Below are positions 16,893-24,241 of a DNA stretch of 64,000 nucleotides, piece by piece (position 1 is the stretch's first letter; every line of letters begins with the position of its first letter). Below the pieces are notes generated by a model, which was not told the origin of the DNA, ran no database searches, and saw only the letters and a list, made by a program, of their open reading frames with translations. This DNA comes from JAJFKB01 sp965230515 (GTDB lineage: Bacteria; Pseudomonadota; Gammaproteobacteria; Pseudomonadales; IMCC2047), in the NCBI GenBank assembly GCA_965230515.1, contig OZ246007.1, forward strand, positions 248,001-312,000, in the 5' to 3' direction. A program made the position numbers and the translations under genes.

Positions 16893-17324
16893 TCACGGTA
16901 CCAATGTCCAGGCTCTTCCCTGAAAAGTAAGCGTTTTCAATGTATTTACATTGAGTATAGACGTTTATTGCGGGGTGAGAAGGATTAACAGGAGTAGAAG
17001 TGAAGTAATATTTAGTGTTAATGGTAACCAATAACGCTGGGGACTACAGGCGTGTATATTTGCAGGGCAAGGCGCCCGAAATATAAGCGTAATCTTTTAG
17101 CCGGCTCTTTTTTCAATAACAGGTTAGTAATATTGCTAAAGCAGATAACGCTCAGGGTGGATGAGGGTAAGCTAAAGGGTCAAAAACCAAAAAATTACCT
17201 GCTATGGACTGGTGTTTTACTGGGCAAGATAGTCGTTCTGGCGTTGCAATTATAACTACCCTGGTATAAAGTACGCGCTCTTTTTTGCAGGCTAAATAAT
17301 TCAGTAATGACGTTAATTAGCTCG
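16893..17324. other. Intergenic stretch upstream of the tRNA-Ser locus
   Basis: Between the diguanylate cyclase start and the first tRNA-Ser fragment there is a possible 67-codon frame at 17052-17255, rich in basic residues. It has no good ribosome site and no recognised family, so I do not call it. Nothing else is supported. The tRNA promoter is probably within the last 100 bases, but I cannot place it. Confidence 0.4.
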
Positions 17325-17349
17325 ATTGGTGAGGTGTCCGAGTGGTCGA
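17325..17349 (+). pseudogene. 5' fragment of tRNA-Ser
   Basis: Twenty-five bases match 17487-17511, the acceptor strand and D-arm of the intact tRNA-Ser, and include GGTGAGGTGTCCGAGTGGTC. The match then stops and a chain of small hairpins follows. No anticodon arm is present, so this is not a working tRNA. Confidence 0.85.
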
Positions 17350-17455
17350 CACCGAGGCTCGAAGAGCCGAATGAATGCTGGAGCGCAGCGACGGCAGCCC
17401 GAAGGGCGAGGAGTGTAAGCTCCGAGTAACGTGCACGCAGGCGTGCGGACGCGTT
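17350..17455 (+). repeat. Chain of small hairpins following the tRNA-Ser 5' fragment
   Basis: Consecutive stem-loops: GGCTC-GAA-GAGCC (17356-17368), GCCC-GAA-GGGC (17397-17407), GGAG-TGTAAG-CTCC (17410-17423) and GCACGC-AG-GCGTGC (17433-17446). A related chain lies at 18955-19038 with the same loops but different stem bases. The function is unknown. Confidence 0.7.
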
Positions 17456-17489
17456 TATTAGATCAGAACCACAAATTTAAAACGCAATT

Positions 17490-17577
17490 GGTGAGGTGTC
17501 CGAGTGGTCGAAGGAGCACGCCTGGAAAGTGTGTAAGTCGCAAGGCTTCGAGGGTTCGAATCCCTCCCTCACCGCCA
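17490..17577 (+). tRNA. tRNA-Ser (anticodon GGA)
   Basis: The 88-base tRNA has a GGTGAGG/CCTCACC acceptor stem, encoded GCCA 3' end, anticodon stem CACGC/GTGTG enclosing loop CTGGAAA (anticodon GGA, reading UCC/UCU), the long variable arm typical of serine tRNAs, and a GGGTTCGAATCCC T-arm. It is complete. Thirteen bases after its end an IS481-family element has been inserted, and the likely terminator of the tRNA now lies beyond it at 18883-18904. Confidence 0.95.
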
Positions 17578-17589
17578 TAAACAAGCCGG

Positions 17590-18881
17590 TGTATACCGAG
17601 GACAAGGTTTACACTTTATACCGGAGACATAGTTAACACTTTTCCGGTACAAAAGGATTAGAGGCCGGTTCTACCCGGCCCTCATCCTCATCAAAGAATC
17701 CTAAATCATATTTCATAAAGCTGACAAGCCAAATTTTGTCAGCCACCTCTCTGATCCCTATCTGTTGCCCGGCAAATACGGTGCTCAAGCTGATTTTACG
17801 TTTGCCAATACAGATCCTACCACATTGTGTTACGCGCACTGTGCGATCATGGAATGGGTACTGTGGTTCATCCGGTGGCCGATACTCCCGAATAGACGGT
17901 GTATAGATATCCCCCGGATACTTGCCACCCAATGCTTGGTGCGGCCTTTGATTATTGTAAACCTCGATAAAGCCTTCAAACCGCTCCTGCTGCTGTAGGA
18001 AGTTATAGGAGGCCGGTTTAGTGGCTTCCTTTTTCAAGGTCAGGTGCATACGCTCATGGCGCCCATTCTGTTCGGGGTGCCCAGGCTTGATTCGTTCTAT
18101 AGAAATTCCAAGCCTAAGCCACCAAACCGATAACCGGCTTAATCCAAAAAAGGCATTGGGAGAGGCAAAAGGTACGCCGTTATCTGTCCGTATGGCTTGA
18201 GGCAAACCGTATTCCTTAAAGACACGTTCAAAGACAGCGGAAGCCAAACAATACCGCGTTGATTCCAGGCTTTCACAAGCCAACAGGTAGCGCGACCGGT
18301 AGTCAGTGATCGTGAGCGGGTAGCAATATTGTTTATTGCCCAGCATGAATTCACCTTTGTAATCGGCACACCAGAGTCCATTCGGCGTATGGGCTTCACT
18401 TAGCGGTGTGCCTTGGGCCCGATAACGCCTCCTCTTACGCCGTTTGACTAAACCTTGCCGATCCAGCACGGCGTGTACGGTGCTCTTCGCCGGGGGCTGG
18501 ATCATGGGGTAGGCGCGGATCAGCTTCTCTCGAATTTTAGGAGCCCCCCAGGTTGGATGCTCTTTCTTGATCTGTAGAATCGTTCGCTCAATCTGAAAGG
18601 GCAGTTTATTCGCGTGGCGGTAAGGACGTCGACTGCGGTCATGAAGACCATCGAGGCCAGCATCCTTATAGCGGTTGAAGATTTTGTAGCCCGTCACTCG
18701 TGAAATACCAAATTCGCGACACAAGGCTGCCATCTGCTCACCTTCGAGTAATCGAGCAATAAATTTGAGGCGTTCATCCATCGGTTTACACTCTTTCCAG
18801 GGCATCCGGAGTTCTCCTCCAAATGCATTAATGTGTAAACCATGTCTCCGGTATTGTCTGTAAACTATGTCTCGGGTACCA
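17590..18881 (-). mobile_element. IS481-family insertion sequence, about 1.29 kb
   Basis: The ends are imperfect inverted repeats: TATACCGAGGACAAGG on the left and, as reverse complement, GTACCCGAGACATAG on the right. Each end also holds a second inner copy of the motif (ACCGGAGACAT with TTTACAC or TTAACAC), so each terminus is a tandem repeat, probably for transposase binding. It holds one intact transposase gene and lies between tRNA-Ser and its terminator. I see no clear target-site duplication. Confidence 0.85.
17633..18805 (-). CDS. IS481-family DDE transposase
   Basis: The 390-residue protein has an N-terminal helix-turn-helix (ALCREFGISRVTGYKIFNRY), an HTH/linker region, and an integrase-type catalytic core. 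The acidic residues are in WCADYKGEF, TDNGVPFA and HPEQNGRHERMH, which supply the DDE triad. The start is the ATG at 18805, reading MPWKECK, with GGAGG a short distance upstream; the frame is open further upstream into IS-end and tRNA-flank DNA but has no homology there. The frame is intact and all catalytic residues are present, so the element may still move. Confidence 0.92.
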   Translation of the reverse strand: MPWKECKPMDERLKFIARLLEGEQMAALCREFGISRVTGYKIFNRYKDAGLDGLHDRSRRPYRHANKLPFQIERTILQIKKEHPTWGAPKIREKLIRAYPMIQPPAKSTVHAVLDRQGLVKRRKRRRYRAQGTPLSEAHTPNGLWCADYKGEFMLGNKQYCYPLTITDYRSRYLLACESLESTRYCLASAVFERVFKEYGLPQAIRTDNGVPFASPNAFFGLSRLSVWWLRLGISIERIKPGHPEQNGRHERMHLTLKKEATKPASYNFLQQQERFEGFIEVYNNQRPHQALGGKYPGDIYTPSIREYRPPDEPQYPFHDRTVRVTQCGRICIGKRKISLSTVFAGQQIGIREVADKIWLVSFMKYDLGFFDEDEGRVEPASNPFVPEKC

Positions 18882-18882
18882 C

Positions 18883-18904
18883 AGCCCCGATAAGGGGCTT
18901 TTTT
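18883..18904 (+). terminator. Displaced terminator of tRNA-Ser
   Basis: AGCCCC-GATA-GGGGCT (allowing one extra A) is followed by six Ts, a classic rho-independent terminator. No gene ends just before it except the IS element, so it most likely belonged to tRNA-Ser before the insertion. Confidence 0.75.
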
Positions 18905-18920
18905 GTGGCCGGTTGGTGTG

Positions 18921-19038
18921 GCAGGGTGAGAACCCTCGTGGGTTCGACAAGGAGCCAGACCACTTATAAGTGGTCTGGTGACGCAGAACGTCGAAGCGAA
19001 GCGACGACGGCCCGAAGGGAGAGCCGTGTAACGGCGAA
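18921..19038 (+). repeat. Second chain of small hairpins ending in a tRNA-Ser 3' end
   Basis: In order: GGGT-GAGA-ACCC (18924-18935 region), a perfect 24-base palindrome at 18955-18978 (half-site CCAGACCACTTA), GACG-CAGAA-CGTC (18980-18992), CCC-GAA-GGG (19011-19019) and GCCG-TGTAA-CGGC (19023-19035). The last two align with those at 17397-17423. The same TGTAA loop sits on different but still paired stem bases. Confidence 0.7.
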
Positions 19039-19039
19039 T

Positions 19040-19058
19040 AATCCCTCCCTCACCGCCA
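19040..19058 (+). pseudogene. 3' fragment of tRNA-Ser
   Basis: Nineteen bases (AATCCCTCCCTCACCGCCA) are identical to 17559-17577, the T-arm 3' strand, acceptor 3' strand and CCA end of the intact tRNA-Ser. It could be a remnant of a second tRNA or an attachment-type duplicate of the tRNA 3' end. Confidence 0.8.
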
Positions 19059-19251
19059 TTTATATACATTTTAATCTTATAAAATAATGAGTTAGATTTA
19101 GGTCTTTTTTGTTGTTCTCGCTATAGTACTTACAAAGTACATACATATGGCGACCCTATGGTACTGGATGCCATTCATGGTGAAATTGAAGAAATCTATG
19201 CACCATCCAAGCTAATTGGCAAAGGTGGTCTAGCGGGGTAGCCAAACCATA

Positions 19252-19986
19252 CTAGATTTCCAGCTTACTGGCATTCGCCTTCAACCACTCCTTGCACACC
19301 CGATAATCCGGCAACACACGCTCAACTTCTTTCCAGAACTGGGCAGAATGATCGTGGTGTATCAGGTGACAAAGTTCATGCACCACCACGTAATCCACCA
19401 TGCGGTTGGGGGCCATGATGATTTTCCAGTTGAAGTCGATTTTGCCCCTGGCGCTGCAACTGCCCCAACGTGACTTGAAGGACTTGGTACCTACGTCGGC
19501 CGGTTCAACACCAATGATGGCGGCATAGCGTTGGGATTTTTCCTGTAGCTTCAGTTGCGCATGGTGTTTGTACCAACGCACCAGCGCGTTGCGGATCATG
19601 TGGGGCTGTTCAGTGCCGTTGGGCACGCTAACAAGCAAACGCCCCTGTACCAGCTTTACGGGGTTAAAGTGACCACGATTGACCTTCAGGCGGTAATTGC
19701 GCCCAAGGTATGTAAAGGATTCACCGGATACAAAGTCCTTGCTACTGACCGGCATGGCGTCCCGGTGAAGGTAAATCTTGTTTTTGATCCACTGGCGCTT
19801 GCCATCGAGGATCTGGGTAATGCGGTCACTGTCTAACCCTTTGGGCACGACGATAGACACAGCTCCATCTTCCACACGCACATCAGCGGACTTGCTGCGA
19901 TTGGTGCGGATCACTTCAGCAATAAAGCCATTGCCTTCGATATATTCGCTATCACCCATTGATCGTGCCATGGTCAATGCCATCAC
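19252..19986 (-). CDS. YgjP-like zinc metallopeptidase (DUF45)
   Basis: This 244-residue member of the YgjP/SprT-like zinc-dependent group has the zinc motif HELCH at 203-207, followed by HHDHSAQFWKEV, which supplies the further ligand. The segment KSFKSRWGSCSARGKIDFNW is the other family signature. The substrate is unknown. It is the last gene of the restriction operon: its start overlaps the hsdR stop by four bases (ATGA), so translation is coupled. YgjP-type genes are often found beside type I restriction genes. It has no signal peptide or membrane segment. Confidence 0.85.
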   Translation of the reverse strand: MMALTMARSMGDSEYIEGNGFIAEVIRTNRSKSADVRVEDGAVSIVVPKGLDSDRITQILDGKRQWIKNKIYLHRDAMPVSSKDFVSGESFTYLGRNYRLKVNRGHFNPVKLVQGRLLVSVPNGTEQPHMIRNALVRWYKHHAQLKLQEKSQRYAAIIGVEPADVGTKSFKSRWGSCSARGKIDFNWKIIMAPNRMVDYVVVHELCHLIHHDHSAQFWKEVERVLPDYRVCKEWLKANASKLEI

Positions 19987-22900
19987 TTACCAGCATCCTT
20001 GAAACGATGCTTCGCCAAGTCCATAAAGCGGTCTTGCACTGCGTTCACAATCGACTTTTCTCCAAATGACGTATCCAGTAGAGCGCGTTTAATCGCTTTC
20101 TTCGTGCGCTTTACTTCATCGGGCTTATTGAAAAAATCCACGATCCGGGTGGCTTCATCGAACATAGCGACCAAGGCTTGGGTGGTGGCTTTAATTTCTT
20201 CGTGGGCAGCACCTTCCAGTGCATCGCCCTTGGCGGCAGTCACTTCTGCCATCAGGATGTTATAAAACGCAAACTCTGTTTCAGATAAGCCAAGATCGAT
20301 TGCCGCCTGTTGGTGTTCGGTGTCGATAGTGCTGACCATTTCAAACAGCATTTCAACCTGTTGATCCCACTTACCAGCGGTCTTTTCGATAATGTCCCGC
20401 AAGCGAAGGCTTAGCGACCGGTAGTATTCCGGGTCTTCATCCAGGTTGACGGTAATGTGGTGTTTGATAGCCGACTCAATTTCAGAGGCACGGCTTTCAT
20501 CCGACTTTACCGAGGTGACGGATTCCTTGAAGTTTGCCGCCAACAGGTCAACCGGTGGAATTTTGGGGTCGACGCCGGTACTGAGGATGTGTTCATCCAC
20601 CAGTTGACGAACCTTTTCACCGGCATCACTAATGTCCAGACCGGGGTCACGGTAGCGGTTACGGGCGGCGTGATGTACTTTACCCAACAACTTCAGGTCA
20701 GCCACAAAGGGCTTGGCGGCGGCATCCGGTAGTATCACGTCCATTTGCTTGGCAAAGCGTTTGAACGCGATTTCAAACTGGGCGCGAATATCTTCATGCT
20801 TCAGTGCCAACACATAGCCATCAACATCCTTGCCTTTCACATCCTTGAAGAACGACATGGCGCGGGTATGGGCGGCTTTCAGCTTGGGTATTTCATCCTT
20901 CAACGTGTGGTAGGTGCCTTCCACATCGTCACTGCTGAACATTTCCAGCGCATCGGTCAGGTAATCCGCCAAACCGTGATAATCCACCACAAAACCGCAT
21001 TGCTTTGCCCCATTTCCAACCGGGGAAGCGCAGGTACGGTTCACCCGTGCGATGGCTTGCATCAAGGTGTGATCCTGAAGTTTACGGTCGATGTACATCA
21101 CCTGGGCGATAGGCGCATCAAAGCCGGTTAACAGCATGTCTTTTACGATCAGAAATGCCGTAGGGTCTTCGTTCAGGGGCTTGGGGAAGTCAGCAATAGT
21201 CTTCTTCTGCTTTACCTTATCGGTGTACTGGGCAATGTACTGTTCGTCATTGTGGTCACCACTGATTATCACTTCAGACGGCGGCGCACCAAGGTCATCC
21301 AAGGTTTCCTTGAAAATAGTGGCGGCATGGCGACTGCCCACCACGATCATGGCTTTGAAGCCGTTGGGCTGGATGTGTTCACGGTAATGCTTTAACAGGT
21401 CGATACAGACCCATCGAATCCGTGCCGGGGCTTCGCGCACAGCCCGTTCCACGCCGTACTTTTTCTTGATCTCACGCTTTTCGTCGTCGCTGAAGCCACC
21501 GAAGTATTCTTCGAACAGCTTATCCAGTGAGTCTCCCGCCACTTCGGTTTGCACTTGGCGACCTTCATACAAAATGCGAACGGTGGCACCATCGTCCACG
21601 GCTTCGTTGATTTTGTACTGGTCGATATAGCCACCAAAGGCCTGATCCATCTTTTGGGTTTTGAGCAACGGTGTGCCGGTGAAACCAATTTTCGGTGCAT
21701 TGGGTAATGCGGCATTGATGGTCATTGCCAAGCCGCCGAATTGGGTACGGTGGGCTTCATCAGCTAGCACAATAATCTTGTCACTGGGATTTAAGTCGGA
21801 AAAGGCTTTTGTCGGGTCGCCGCTGGCGCTTTCCTTTTCCGCATCTTGGAACTTCTGCACCATGGCGGTCACAAGGTCGGATGAATCCTTCTTCAACAGG
21901 GTTTTCAGTTCCGCCACGGAACCGGCGTTATAAACGGTTTCCCCCTGGGCATCTCGGAAGGTATTGGAAAGCTGTTCATCCAGTTGTGTGCGGTCGGTGA
22001 TAAACACCAGCTTGTACTGTTGCAGTTCCGGGTCGCGGCGCATCTTCACCGCCAGCATTACCATAGTTAGCGATTTACCCGACCCTTGGGTATGCCAGAC
22101 TACCCCTGACTTCTCTTTGCGATCCTTGCCTGTTTTAAGACGTTCTATGACCTTGTTGACCGCACGGAACTGTTGATAGCGGGCAACCTTCTTGATCAGA
22201 CGACCTTCCACTGGCTCGAAGATCACGAAGTTTTGCACTATGTCCAAGAAAGATTGCTTGTTGAACATACCGGCAAGCAAACGTTGCTGCGCTGTTACTT
22301 CACCCGCTTGGTAGTCGCCTTTTGGTTCAGCGACCTTCCTAAGTTCATCGTCATTCCCGCGATGGCGGGAATCCAGCTTCACCACGTTGTCTGGCTGACC
22401 AAGGTTCAGTAAGTCGGCATCCGTAAACGGGTAAGCATCCTTCCAGTCACCATAGTGCTGGGCGGTGGATGAAATGGTGCCCACCTTGGCAAGATCACGA
22501 CAGGTGGTGACCATCAACTGGTTATACCAGAATAGCTTTTCTGCTCCCTCATCTTCATGGGGGTGACGCAAGTTTGCATAGCGGCGCAGTTGCTTGATGC
22601 CTTCCTGCATCGGGCTGGAAATATACGGTGACTTGGCTTCAATCACCGCCAGCGGCAGACCATTCACAAAACAGACAATATCGGGAATGATGTTCTGGTT
22701 TACACCTTCCACCTTGAACTGGTTGGTGCAAAGAAATTCGTTATTGTCTGGTTTATCGAAGTCAATAACTTTGACTGTCTGACCTTTGCGCCCCTTACCC
22801 AAATCCTGTTCGACCGACAGGTAATTGACCAACGTCTGGTAGATGGCGTGGTTGTACTCCATCAAACCGGCAAAGTTGGGGTGCGTCAGTTCACGGACGA

Positions 22901-23126
22901 CCTTGCGCAAGTTTTCATCACTGATCCACGGATTCAGGTGCTTGATGGACGATTCCAGTCGGTTAATCAACACTACATCACGAAAAGAATTTCGTTCGGG
23001 TGTAGCACCGTGGATAGCGCCTGCGGCGTTAGGCGAAAGTCTTTCGCCGGGTAAAAAGCACCAACCCATCTGGGTTAGTTGTTCAATAGCAGGGGCTTCA
23101 ACCTTGTCGTATTCGTCCTGAAACAC
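19983..23126 (-). CDS. hsdR: Type I restriction enzyme R subunit
   Basis: At 1,047 residues it is near the usual HsdR length. The PD-(D/E)xK nuclease is at about 120-170 (Asp149 in IPDIV; Glu163 and Lys165 in VIEAK). The SF2 translocase has Walker A TQGSGKS (346-352), DEAH (456-459) and GFTGTPL. HsdR cuts unmodified DNA after translocation, with HsdM and HsdS. Two DNA palindromes lie inside the reading frame: one encodes SRHRGNDD (residues 253-260) between nuclease and motor, the other encodes ERLSP near residue 28. Both keep the frame, so the gene is probably functional. It starts two bases after the RhuM-Fic stop. A diverged copy of its first 30 or so codons lies at 24118-24237. Confidence 0.93.
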   Translation of the reverse strand: MFQDEYDKVEAPAIEQLTQMGWCFLPGERLSPNAAGAIHGATPERNSFRDVVLINRLESSIKHLNPWISDENLRKVVRELTHPNFAGLMEYNHAIYQTLVNYLSVEQDLGKGRKGQTVKVIDFDKPDNNEFLCTNQFKVEGVNQNIIPDIVCFVNGLPLAVIEAKSPYISSPMQEGIKQLRRYANLRHPHEDEGAEKLFWYNQLMVTTCRDLAKVGTISSTAQHYGDWKDAYPFTDADLLNLGQPDNVVKLDSRHRGNDDELRKVAEPKGDYQAGEVTAQQRLLAGMFNKQSFLDIVQNFVIFEPVEGRLIKKVARYQQFRAVNKVIERLKTGKDRKEKSGVVWHTQGSGKSLTMVMLAVKMRRDPELQQYKLVFITDRTQLDEQLSNTFRDAQGETVYNAGSVAELKTLLKKDSSDLVTAMVQKFQDAEKESASGDPTKAFSDLNPSDKIIVLADEAHRTQFGGLAMTINAALPNAPKIGFTGTPLLKTQKMDQAFGGYIDQYKINEAVDDGATVRILYEGRQVQTEVAGDSLDKLFEEYFGGFSDDEKREIKKKYGVERAVREAPARIRWVCIDLLKHYREHIQPNGFKAMIVVGSRHAATIFKETLDDLGAPPSEVIISGDHNDEQYIAQYTDKVKQKKTIADFPKPLNEDPTAFLIVKDMLLTGFDAPIAQVMYIDRKLQDHTLMQAIARVNRTCASPVGNGAKQCGFVVDYHGLADYLTDALEMFSSDDVEGTYHTLKDEIPKLKAAHTRAMSFFKDVKGKDVDGYVLALKHEDIRAQFEIAFKRFAKQMDVILPDAAAKPFVADLKLLGKVHHAARNRYRDPGLDISDAGEKVRQLVDEHILSTGVDPKIPPVDLLAANFKESVTSVKSDESRASEIESAIKHHITVNLDEDPEYYRSLSLRLRDIIEKTAGKWDQQVEMLFEMVSTIDTEHQQAAIDLGLSETEFAFYNILMAEVTAAKGDALEGAAHEEIKATTQALVAMFDEATRIVDFFNKPDEVKRTKKAIKRALLDTSFGEKSIVNAVQDRFMDLAKHRFKDAGK
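22350..22377. repeat. Palindromic repeat inside hsdR
   Basis: ATTCCCGCGATGGCGGGAAT (22353-22372) fits the pattern ATTCCC-N8-GGGAAT known from neisserial dRS3 repeats and similar elements in other proteobacteria. It lies in frame in hsdR and is read as SRHRGNDD on the minus strand. Confidence 0.75.
23032..23048. repeat. Hairpin in the hsdR 5' coding region
   Basis: GGCGAAAG-T-CTTTCGCC is a perfect inverted repeat with a one-base centre. Similarity between hsdR and its vestigial 5' copy (24118-24237) fades at about this point. Confidence 0.6.
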
Positions 23127-23127
23127 C

Positions 23128-24114
23128 TTAGTCTCCCTGTACCAGCATATTCATAATTAAGCGTATGAGTGTGTCTTTTTGTTTTGGGTTAGATTCGGCC
23201 ACCAGCAAGGTTAAAGCAGCCAGGCCTGTATCATTGATAACGGCCTCACCCTGTGGGTTCAGCAAGCGACCATTGCGGTGCAGAAAATCCACAAACAACC
23301 AGGCACCACTGCGTTTATTGCCATCGCTAAAGGGGTGGTTTTTAACTACAAAATACAGCAAGTGCGCCGCCTTGCTTTCTATGGTGGGGTAAGCCGGCTC
23401 GCCAAACACGCTTTGCTCAAGGTTGCCAAAAATACCCGCCAGGCCTTCCGCCCGTGGCTGCGCAAATAAAGCTGTGGCTTCACCGCGCTCCATTAACTGG
23501 GCTTTTAGGGTATTTAAATCTTCCATGGCTTGCGCGGGGCCGGCCAGTGTGCCGCCGGTTTCGCCACGGGGTTCTTGTAACAAGCCTTCGTCGTAGCGTT
23601 GCAGCCATAAAAAGGTCTGCGTGTAGCGGCTGACAATATCCACCAGCCCACGGCCTTCATCCACCCCTAACTGGCCCGATTGCACGGCTTTTTTAACCAG
23701 CGCCAAGGCCTGTTCCAGCTCCTGGGCATTTTGTTCAAAGCGTTGCTGGTTAAGGGTGTAACCACGGGTTAAGTGCTCTTTCAGGCGCTGGGTAGCCCAT
23801 TGGCGAAATTTCACACCTTGCGCCGATTTAACCCGGTAGCCTACCGAGATAATCACATCCAGATTGTAGTGATCTACTTGATAGGTTTTGCCGTCGTCGG
23901 CAGTTGTTGCATATTTTGCAACAACTGCCTCTCGTACCAGCTCCTGCTCTTTAAACAGGTTGCTGATATGACGGGAAATAACCGATTTGTCACGACCAAA
24001 CAGCGCCACCAGCTGTGCGGCCGAAAGCCAGACTGAGTCCTGCTGGAACTGTACTGGCAAACTTAAGCCACCATCTTCGTTTTGATAAATTTCAATCGTG
24101 TTTTGCTCATCCAT
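23128..24114 (-). CDS. RhuM-family protein with C-terminal Fic/DOC domain
   Basis: In this 328-residue protein, residues 1-125 are a RhuM-type domain (VWLSAAQLVALFGRDKSVISRHISNLF, then HYNLDVIISVGYRVKS) with a probable helix-turn-helix. A helical linker follows. Residues 240-325 hold a Fic domain with a canonical HPFSDGNKR (His260-Arg268). Fic enzymes usually add AMP to target proteins, and RhuM-Fic fusions are found in many genomes near restriction and other defence genes. It is embedded in the hsd operon: three bases separate it from the vestigial hsdR 5' copy and one base from hsdR. Its target is unknown. No inhibitory helix gene is evident beside it; inhibition may be internal. Confidence 0.88.
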   Translation of the reverse strand: MDEQNTIEIYQNEDGGLSLPVQFQQDSVWLSAAQLVALFGRDKSVISRHISNLFKEQELVREAVVAKYATTADDGKTYQVDHYNLDVIISVGYRVKSAQGVKFRQWATQRLKEHLTRGYTLNQQRFEQNAQELEQALALVKKAVQSGQLGVDEGRGLVDIVSRYTQTFLWLQRYDEGLLQEPRGETGGTLAGPAQAMEDLNTLKAQLMERGEATALFAQPRAEGLAGIFGNLEQSVFGEPAYPTIESKAAHLLYFVVKNHPFSDGNKRSGAWLFVDFLHRNGRLLNPQGEAVINDTGLAALTLLVAESNPKQKDTLIRLIMNMLVQGD

Positions 24115-24117
24115 ACG

Positions 24118-24237
24118 CTATGGCTCCTTGTTGATTAAAGCGGCGGTGTGAGCTTTGCCCCATAAAAAGCACCAGCCCGTGCGGGTAAGCTGACCGATGG
24201 CGGGGGCTTCAACCTTGTCGTATTCGTCCTTGAACAT
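24118..24237 (-). pseudogene. Vestigial 5' end of hsdR
   Basis: This 39-codon frame begins MFKDEYDKVEAPAIGQLT, close to the hsdR start MFQDEYDKVEAPAIEQLT at 23126. Similarity covers about 27 codons and then ends in unrelated codons and a stop. It starts four bases after the hsdS stop, where hsdR would normally begin. The copy differs at many third positions, so it is not a recent tandem duplicate. It looks like the stump of the original hsdR, displaced when rhuM-fic and a different hsdR allele came in. Confidence 0.85.
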
Positions 24238-24241
24238 AGTA

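Noticed and set aside
17052..17255. 67-codon frame upstream of the tRNA locus
   Set aside because: It has no ribosome site or family features, and its composition fits chance reading of intergenic DNA.
18842..19087. Frame encoding an Arg-rich peptide through the hairpin chain
   Set aside because: It reads through the IS end, the terminator and the tRNA 3' fragment, so it is a by-product of repeat DNA rather than a gene.
19158..19241. 27-codon frame beginning MVLDAIHGEIEE
   Set aside because: It looks codon-like and could be a gene fragment, but it is too short to assign and has no ribosome site.
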